Positions 59,317 through 64,000 of a stretch of 64,000 nucleotides of DNA are shown piece after piece. Every line of letters starts with the position of its first letter. The first letter of the stretch is position 1. Source of the stretch: Janthinobacterium sp. (GTDB lineage Bacteria; Pseudomonadota; Gammaproteobacteria; Burkholderiales; Burkholderiaceae_D); NCBI RefSeq assembly GCF_009923995.1, contig NZ_RFSK01000010.1:1-64000 (forward strand), in the 5' to 3' direction. A program made the translations under genes and the position numbers. The notes below the pieces were generated by a model. That model ran no database searches. It had not been told where the DNA came from and saw nothing but the letters and a program-made list of their open reading frames with translations.

Positions 59317-60717
59317 ATGGATATGAGCGTATTTGACCTGTTCAAGATCGGCATCGGGCCGTCGAGTTCCCACACGGTGGGGCCGATGGTGGCGGCGCGG
59401 CGTTTCCTGGTCGAATACGGTCCGCTGGACCAGGTAGTGGGCGTCGAGGCGGCGCTGTATGGCTCGCTGGCGCTGACGGGCGTGGGCCATGCCACGGACA
59501 AGGCCGTCATTCTGGGCCTGATGGGCGAAACCCCGCAGCACGTGGCGCCCGATGCCGTCGACAGCATGCTGGCCGCCATCGAGGCGGCCGGCGAGATCGC
59601 GCTGCTGGGCACCCACGTGGTACCGTTCACGGCCGCCACGGGCTTGATCTGGCACAAGAGCGAATCGCTGCCCGAGCACCCGAACGGCATGCTGTTTACC
59701 TTGAAACTGGCGGACGGCAGCCGCGTCGACAAGGTGTATTACTCCATCGGCGGCGGTTTCATCCGCGAGGCAGGCGAAGCCCAGGCCGAGGCGGCCGTGG
59801 AATCGGCCGCTGCTGCCCGCGTCGTCTTCCCTTTCGATACCATGGAGCAACTGCTGGCGCATGGCGTGGAAAGCGGCCTGTCGATCCCGGAAATGCTGCG
59901 CGCCAACGAATGCGTCAAGCGCAGCGATGCGGAACTCAATGAAGGCCTGGACCGCATCTGGCACGTCATGCGCGACTGCATCGCGCACGGCCTGGAAACG
60001 ACGGGCAACCTGCCGGGCGGCCTGAACGTCAAGCGCCGCGCCGCGAAACTGTGGCGTTTGGCGCAGGAAGCGAAGGCGTCCGACAACCGCGCCAACGACT
60101 TGCCGCACGATGCCGTGCACCTGGTCAGCCTGTACGCGATGGCCGTCAACGAGGAAAACGCGGCCGGCGGCAGGGTCGTGACGGCGCCGACGAATGGCGC
60201 CGCCGGCATCATCCCGGCCGTGCTGCGCTACTACGCGCAGGATTGCCGCCCCAGCGACCCCGTGGGCGGCGTGCGCCGCTTCATGCTGACGGCGGCCGCC
60301 ATCGGCATGTTGTGCAAACGCAATGCCTCCATCTCGGGCGCCGAAGTGGGTTGCCAGGGCGAAGTGGGCGTGGCCTGCGCCATGGCGGCGGCCGGCCTGG
60401 TGGCGGCCCTGGGCGGCACGAACGAACAGATCGAGAACGCGGCCGAAATCGGCATCGAGCACCACCTGGGCATGACCTGCGACCCCATCGGCGGTCTCGT
60501 GCAGATCCCCTGCATCGAGCGCAACGGCATGGGCGCCGTGAAGGCGATCACGGCCGCCTCGCTGGCGCTCAAGGGCGACGGCACGCACTTCGTCAGCCTC
60601 GACGAAGTCATCGAAACCATGCGCCAGACGGGCGCGGACATGCAGGACAAGTACAAGGAAACGTCCCTGGGCGGGCTGGCCGTGCACGTAATTACCGTCA
60701 ACCACGCCGCCTGCTGA
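59317..60717 (+). CDS. sdaA: L-serine ammonia-lyase, iron-sulfur type
   Basis: A 466-residue single-chain serine deaminase converting L-serine to pyruvate and ammonia. It opens MDMSVFDLFKIGIGPSSSHTVGP, the conserved beta-domain start. Iron-sulfur-ligand cysteines appear in AEVGCQGEVGVACAMAAAG (about 350-365) and VQIPCIERNG (about 395). It follows tdh after 47 bp, so it extends threonine breakdown: glycine can be turned into serine and then pyruvate. An alternative ATG lies two codons downstream. A perfect inverted repeat begins 5 bp after the stop. Confidence 0.96.
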   Translation: MDMSVFDLFKIGIGPSSSHTVGPMVAARRFLVEYGPLDQVVGVEAALYGSLALTGVGHATDKAVILGLMGETPQHVAPDAVDSMLAAIEAAGEIALLGTHVVPFTAATGLIWHKSESLPEHPNGMLFTLKLADGSRVDKVYYSIGGGFIREAGEAQAEAAVESAAAARVVFPFDTMEQLLAHGVESGLSIPEMLRANECVKRSDAELNEGLDRIWHVMRDCIAHGLETTGNLPGGLNVKRRAAKLWRLAQEAKASDNRANDLPHDAVHLVSLYAMAVNEENAAGGRVVTAPTNGAAGIIPAVLRYYAQDCRPSDPVGGVRRFMLTAAAIGMLCKRNASISGAEVGCQGEVGVACAMAAAGLVAALGGTNEQIENAAEIGIEHHLGMTCDPIGGLVQIPCIERNGMGAVKAITAASLALKGDGTHFVSLDEVIETMRQTGADMQDKYKETSLGGLAVHVITVNHAAC

Positions 60718-60722
60718 GGGCC

Positions 60723-60749
60723 GGGGTCAGACCCGCCGGGTCTGACCCC
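60723..60749. repeat. Perfect inverted repeat (GGGGTCAGACCC type) at a convergent junction
   Basis: Twelve-bp arms GGGGTCAGACCC and its complement flank a GCC loop, between convergent sdaA and the AAA ATPase gene. It differs from the 50923 copy by G/A in the middle of the arm. Likely the same dispersed REP-like family, able to form a hairpin on either transcript. Confidence 0.8.
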
Positions 60750-60775
60750 AGATTTCCGCTGCGTCTATGACAACC

Positions 60776-61528
60776 TCACTCCTCCTCGAACAACTGCTCC
60801 AGCCTTCTCGGATAGTGATTCAGGAAATCGCGCGTCACGGCGTAGTGTTCCGTGTCTTCATACGCCACTTCGTGGATGCCGCCGCCCGTAAACATCAAAA
60901 TCTTCGCGTTCGGGTAAGCCAGCAGGATGGGCGAGTGGGTGGCGATGATCAGCTGCGAGTCGTCCTGCACCAGCTGGTGGATCACGGACAGGGCGGCCAG
61001 CTGGCGGCTGGGCGACAGGGCCGCCTCCGGCTCGTCCAGCAGATACAGGCCCTTGCCCCGCAGCTTGTTGATCAGGGTCGCCATGAACGCTTCGCCGTGC
61101 GATTGCGCGTGCAGCGACTTGCCGCCGTAGCCGGCCAGGTATTCGGGCATGCCGTCCATGTAGGTGGCAACGTTGAAAAAGCTTTCCGCGCGCAGGAAAT
61201 AGCTGTCCTCGGGTTTTTTATAGCTCTTGCTCAGGCGCAAATGCGCATGCAGGCCTGATTCCTTGTCCGAGGGCAGGGCGATGCGCACGTTGCGCGTGCC
61301 GCCATCCTTGCCGAAGCCCAGCGCCACGGCCAGCGCTTCGAGCATGGTCGACTTGCCGCTGCCATTTTCGCCCACGAAAAACGTCACGTCGCGGTGGAAG
61401 TCCACGTGCACGAAGTCGCGGATGGCGGGGATGGTGAAGGGATAGCGGTCCAGGTCGACGACGGCATCGGGGCGCAGGGCGGCGCTTTGCAAATACGGTT
61501 TTTTACTCAGCGACATGGCCGGTTCCAT
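60776..61528 (-). CDS. AAA-family ATPase, stand-alone ABC/SMC-like
   Basis: A 250-residue ATPase. Walker A GENGSGKST lies near residue 46, the signature-like loop is in PSRQLAAL, Walker B is LYLLDEPEAAL near 170, and the His switch is IATHSPILLAYP near 200. It lacks coiled-coil arms and nuclease fusion, so it resembles short AAA_21/RecF-like proteins found alone on chromosomes. The ATG at 61528 follows GAGG; ATG 61516 is equally usable. It is convergent with sdaA and divergent from thrC. The biological role is unknown. Confidence 0.8.
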   Translation of the reverse strand: MEPAMSLSKKPYLQSAALRPDAVVDLDRYPFTIPAIRDFVHVDFHRDVTFFVGENGSGKSTMLEALAVALGFGKDGGTRNVRIALPSDKESGLHAHLRLSKSYKKPEDSYFLRAESFFNVATYMDGMPEYLAGYGGKSLHAQSHGEAFMATLINKLRGKGLYLLDEPEAALSPSRQLAALSVIHQLVQDDSQLIIATHSPILLAYPNAKILMFTGGGIHEVAYEDTEHYAVTRDFLNHYPRRLEQLFEEE

Positions 61529-61730
61529 GAATGGCCTCAATTCGGCCGACAAGCGCCAGTGTGGCGCAAATCCGGCGCGCACGCCAGCATGCGGGCGCAT
61601 CTTTATGCGCAGCGTTGATCTCGGCCTGAAAAATTTCCAAAGTGCAATGCTTTTGCCGTGATTCCCGCAATGCCGGACGCTGCTGTTTGACAACAGGTGC
61701 GGCGGCCAGGGCGCCTGGGGACGCTTGCGA

Positions 61731-61760
61731 TTCGCCTTGGGCAGCGCCTGGCACTATAAT
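61731..61760 (+). promoter_or_regulatory. Sigma-70-like promoter upstream of thrC
   Basis: A perfect TATAAT at 61755-61760 stands 55 bp before the thrC start. The best -35 at 18-bp spacing is TTCGCC (61731-61736), a weak match. Confidence 0.45.
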
Positions 61761-61814
61761 ATCCGCTGCCATTCATGATCAACCGCACTCAGCTCAACTG
61801 GACTCTTCAAATCT

Positions 61815-63296
61815 ATGCACTACGTGTCTACCCGCGCTGATAAAGCGCCAATGAATCCGCAGCAATTCTCCGACATCCTCCTGGGCGGCCTCGCCCCCGA
61901 TGGCGGACTGTATCTCCCTGAACACTACCCGCAAGTCACTGGTGCCGAGCTGAACGCCTGGCGCACATTGTCGTATGCCGACCTGGCCTACGAAATCCTG
62001 AAGAAGTTCGCCACCGATATCCCGGCCGCGGACCTGAAGGCGCTGACGGCGAAAACCTATACCAAGGCAGTCTACAAGAACGCCCGCGCCGGCGAAAACG
62101 CGGCCGACATCACGCCGCTGCGCGTGCTGGAAGAAAACGTCGTCAAGGGCGGATCGACCACTCTGATCCTGCAGGCGCTGTCGAACGGCCCGACCCTGGC
62201 CTTCAAGGACATGGCCATGCAGCTGCTGGGCAATCTGTTCGAATACACCCTGGCCAAGACGGGCGCCGAACTCAATATCTTCGGCGCCACCTCGGGCGAC
62301 ACGGGCAGCGCGGCCGAATACGCCATGCGCGGCAAGAAGGGCATCCGCGTCTTCATGTTGTCGCCGCACAAGAAAATGAGCGCCTTCCAGACGGCGCAGA
62401 TGTTCAGCCTGCAAGACCCGAACATCTACAACATCGCCGTCGAAGGCGTGTTCGACGATTGCCAGGACATGGTGAAAGCCGTCTCGAACGACCTGGCCTT
62501 CAAGGCGCGGCAGAAGATCGGCACCGTCAACTCCATCAACTGGGCGCGCGTCGTGGCGCAGGTCGTGTACTACTTCCGCGGCTACCTGGCGGCCACCACC
62601 AGCAACGAGCAGAAAGTGTCGTTCACGGTGCCGTCTGGCAACTTCGGCAATATCTGCGCCGGCCATATCGCCCGCATGATGGGGCTGCCCATCTCGAAAC
62701 TGGTGGCCGCGACGAATGAAAACGACGTGCTCGACGAATTCTTCCGCACGGGCGTCTACCGCGTGCGCAAGTCCGCCGAAACGTACCACACGAGCAGCCC
62801 GTCGATGGACATCTCGAAGGCGTCGAACTTCGAGCGCTTCGTCTACGACCTGGTGGGCCGCGACAGCGAGCGCGTGCGCGCCCTGTTCACGAAAGTGGAA
62901 ACCCACGGCGGCTTTGATTTGTCCGGCAAGCCGGGCAGCGACGGCGACGAGTTCAAGCTGGTGGCCAGGTATGGCTTCAAGTCGGGCAAGTCGACGCACC
63001 AGGACCGCCTCGACACCATCCGCGACGTGGCCGACGACTACGGCATCACCATCGACACGCACACGGCCGACGGCATCAAGGTGGCGCGCGAGCACCTGGA
63101 GCCGAACGTGCCGATGATCGTGCTGGAAACGGCGCTGGCGGCCAAGTTCAACGAAACCATCCTCGAAGCGCTGGGTGTGGACGCGGAACGCCCGGCCGGT
63201 TTCGAGAACATCGAGGACCTGCCGCAGAAGTTCGTCGTGATGGAGGCGGACGTGGAAAAAATGAAGGCGTACATCGCCGCCAATACGGGCTTGTGA
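61815..63296 (+). CDS. thrC: Threonine synthase
   Basis: A 493-residue PLP enzyme converting O-phosphohomoserine to threonine. It begins MHYVSTRADKAPMNPQQFSD. The PLP lysine is in GPTLAFKDMAMQ (about 132), and it has ATSGDTGSAAEYAMRG and SGNFGNICAGHIARMMGLP. Length fits the class with N-terminal extension (E. coli/yeast-like long form). hom, its common upstream partner in Burkholderiales, is not immediately upstream here; an inverted AAA ATPase gene occupies that place. moeA follows with overlapping stop and start. Confidence 0.96.
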   Translation: MHYVSTRADKAPMNPQQFSDILLGGLAPDGGLYLPEHYPQVTGAELNAWRTLSYADLAYEILKKFATDIPAADLKALTAKTYTKAVYKNARAGENAADITPLRVLEENVVKGGSTTLILQALSNGPTLAFKDMAMQLLGNLFEYTLAKTGAELNIFGATSGDTGSAAEYAMRGKKGIRVFMLSPHKKMSAFQTAQMFSLQDPNIYNIAVEGVFDDCQDMVKAVSNDLAFKARQKIGTVNSINWARVVAQVVYYFRGYLAATTSNEQKVSFTVPSGNFGNICAGHIARMMGLPISKLVAATNENDVLDEFFRTGVYRVRKSAETYHTSSPSMDISKASNFERFVYDLVGRDSERVRALFTKVETHGGFDLSGKPGSDGDEFKLVARYGFKSGKSTHQDRLDTIRDVADDYGITIDTHTADGIKVAREHLEPNVPMIVLETALAAKFNETILEALGVDAERPAGFENIEDLPQKFVVMEADVEKMKAYIAANTGL

Positions 63297-64000
63297 TGAG
63301 CGGGCCTGTGATGAACGATCCAGCCGCGCAACGCAAACCCATGCTGTCGGTGGCCGAGGCGCAAGCCTTCATGCTGGGCGCGGCGCGCCCGGTGGCCGAG
63401 GTGGAACTGGTCGACACCCTGCGCGCCAACGGCCGCGTGCTGGCGGCCGCGCAAACGTCGACCCTGGACGTGCCCGAGCGCGACAACACGCAGATGGATG
63501 GCTATGCCGTGCGCGCGCAGGATTGCGCCAGCGGTACGGCCAGCCTGCCCGTGTCGCAGCGCATCGCGGCCGGCCACGTGGGCCAGCCATTGCAGCCGGG
63601 GACGGCGGCGCGCATCTTCACGGGCGCCTTGCTGCCCGACGGCGCCGACTGCGTCGTGATGCAGGAGCAGTGCAGCGTGCTTGACGGCGTGGTGACGGTG
63701 AACCACGTGCCGCAGGCGGGCGAATGGGTGCGCCGCCAGGGCGAGGATATCCGCGCCGGCAGCGTCATCCTGGGCGCCGGCCGGCGCCTGCGCAGCCAGG
63801 AAATGGGCCTGGCCGCCTCCGTGGGCCTGGCCCAGCTGCCCGTGCTGCGCAAGCTGCGGGTCGCCGTGTTCTTCACGGGCGACGAGCTGGCCATGCCCGG
63901 CGAACCGCTGGCGCCGGGTGCCGTCTACAACTCGAACCGTTTTACCCTGCGGGGCCTGCTGGAAAACCTCGGTTGCGAGATCACGGACCTGGGCATCGTG
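63296..64000 (+). CDS. moeA: Molybdopterin molybdenumtransferase, 3' end beyond the window
   Basis: The first 235 codons are present. The MoeA N-terminal and domain III signatures are visible: PERDNTQMDGYAVRA (about 60-74), FTGALLPDGADCVVMQE (about 107-123) and the start of the MoCF-binding domain VAVFFTGDELAMPG (about 190-203). The enzyme inserts molybdate into molybdopterin. The ATG at 63296 overlaps the thrC stop (TGATG); an ATG at 63311 would remove five residues. The thrC-moeA arrangement is a known betaproteobacterial order. Confidence 0.93.
   Translation, partial: MSGPVMNDPAAQRKPMLSVAEAQAFMLGAARPVAEVELVDTLRANGRVLAAAQTSTLDVPERDNTQMDGYAVRAQDCASGTASLPVSQRIAAGHVGQPLQPGTAARIFTGALLPDGADCVVMQEQCSVLDGVVTVNHVPQAGEWVRRQGEDIRAGSVILGAGRRLRSQEMGLAASVGLAQLPVLRKLRVAVFFTGDELAMPGEPLAPGAVYNSNRFTLRGLLENLGCEITDLGIV

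Overview
The window looks like chromosomal DNA of a GC-rich betaproteobacterium, most likely an Oxalobacteraceae member close to Janthinobacterium, Duganella or Massilia. The grounds are the strong G/C bias at third codon positions, the thrC-moeA neighbourhood, the sdaA/kbl/tdh enzyme types and the style of the NRPS genes. This is inference from protein recognition; no 16S rRNA or tRNA gene is present.

Region 1 (about 0.1-27.9 kb, all on the minus strand) is a large accessory locus read right to left. It starts with a three-protein non-ribosomal peptide synthetase: partial C-A-T-C-A-T, then C-A-T, then C-A-T-reductase. An EntS-like exporter, a DUF6875-like protein and a kynurenine-3-monooxygenase-like flavoenzyme follow. 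Next come a polytopic GT87-type glycosyltransferase, a DUF5916 outer-membrane barrel, and a tightly overlapping set that reads as decaprenyl-phospho-D-arabinofuranose synthesis: UbiA-type phosphoribosyltransferase, UPF0104 membrane protein, DprE1, DprE2 and an HAD phosphatase. A Sfp-type phosphopantetheinyl transferase and, behind a Fur-box-like site, a PepSY membrane protein end the locus. Hand-read specificity codes suggest glycine for A1 and A3, and the terminal reductase predicts release as an aldehyde or alcohol. The first synthetase gene is broken inside its second A domain: 63 bp encoding residues of ribosomal protein S4 (rpsD) replace the normal sequence and shift the frame.

Region 2 (27.9-29.2 kb) is an AT-rich spacer with no convincing gene. 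Region 3 (29.2-48.4 kb) is mixed chromosomal content: an RsbQ/KAI2-like hydrolase coupled to a PAS hybrid histidine kinase, an MFS exporter, an SRPBCC protein, an aldo/keto reductase divergent from a LysR regulator, small conserved proteins (DUF6328, a helix-hairpin-helix-like protein, YidB), a LacI regulator, a large Ig-like lipoprotein, a YegD-like Hsp70, a DnaQ-like exonuclease, a Sel1-repeat protein, a DUF4262 protein and an EAL-CBS-GGDEF protein.

Region 4 (48.7-56.1 kb) holds a secreted prolyl oligopeptidase facing a compact minus-strand operon of the STM4011-STM4015 type: two radical SAM proteins, a sulfatase-fold protein, an ATP-grasp-like protein and a leucine-rich-repeat-like protein. 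To my knowledge this operon has no assigned function. Region 5 (56.2-60.7 kb) is threonine/serine catabolism: an XRE-cupin regulator divergent from kbl, tdh and sdaA, with a clear dyad operator and sigma-70 promoter between them. Region 6 (60.7-64 kb) holds an AAA ATPase, thrC and the 5' part of moeA, which runs off the window. Two closely related perfect inverted repeats (GGGGTC(A/G)GACCC arms) sit at two convergent gene junctions.
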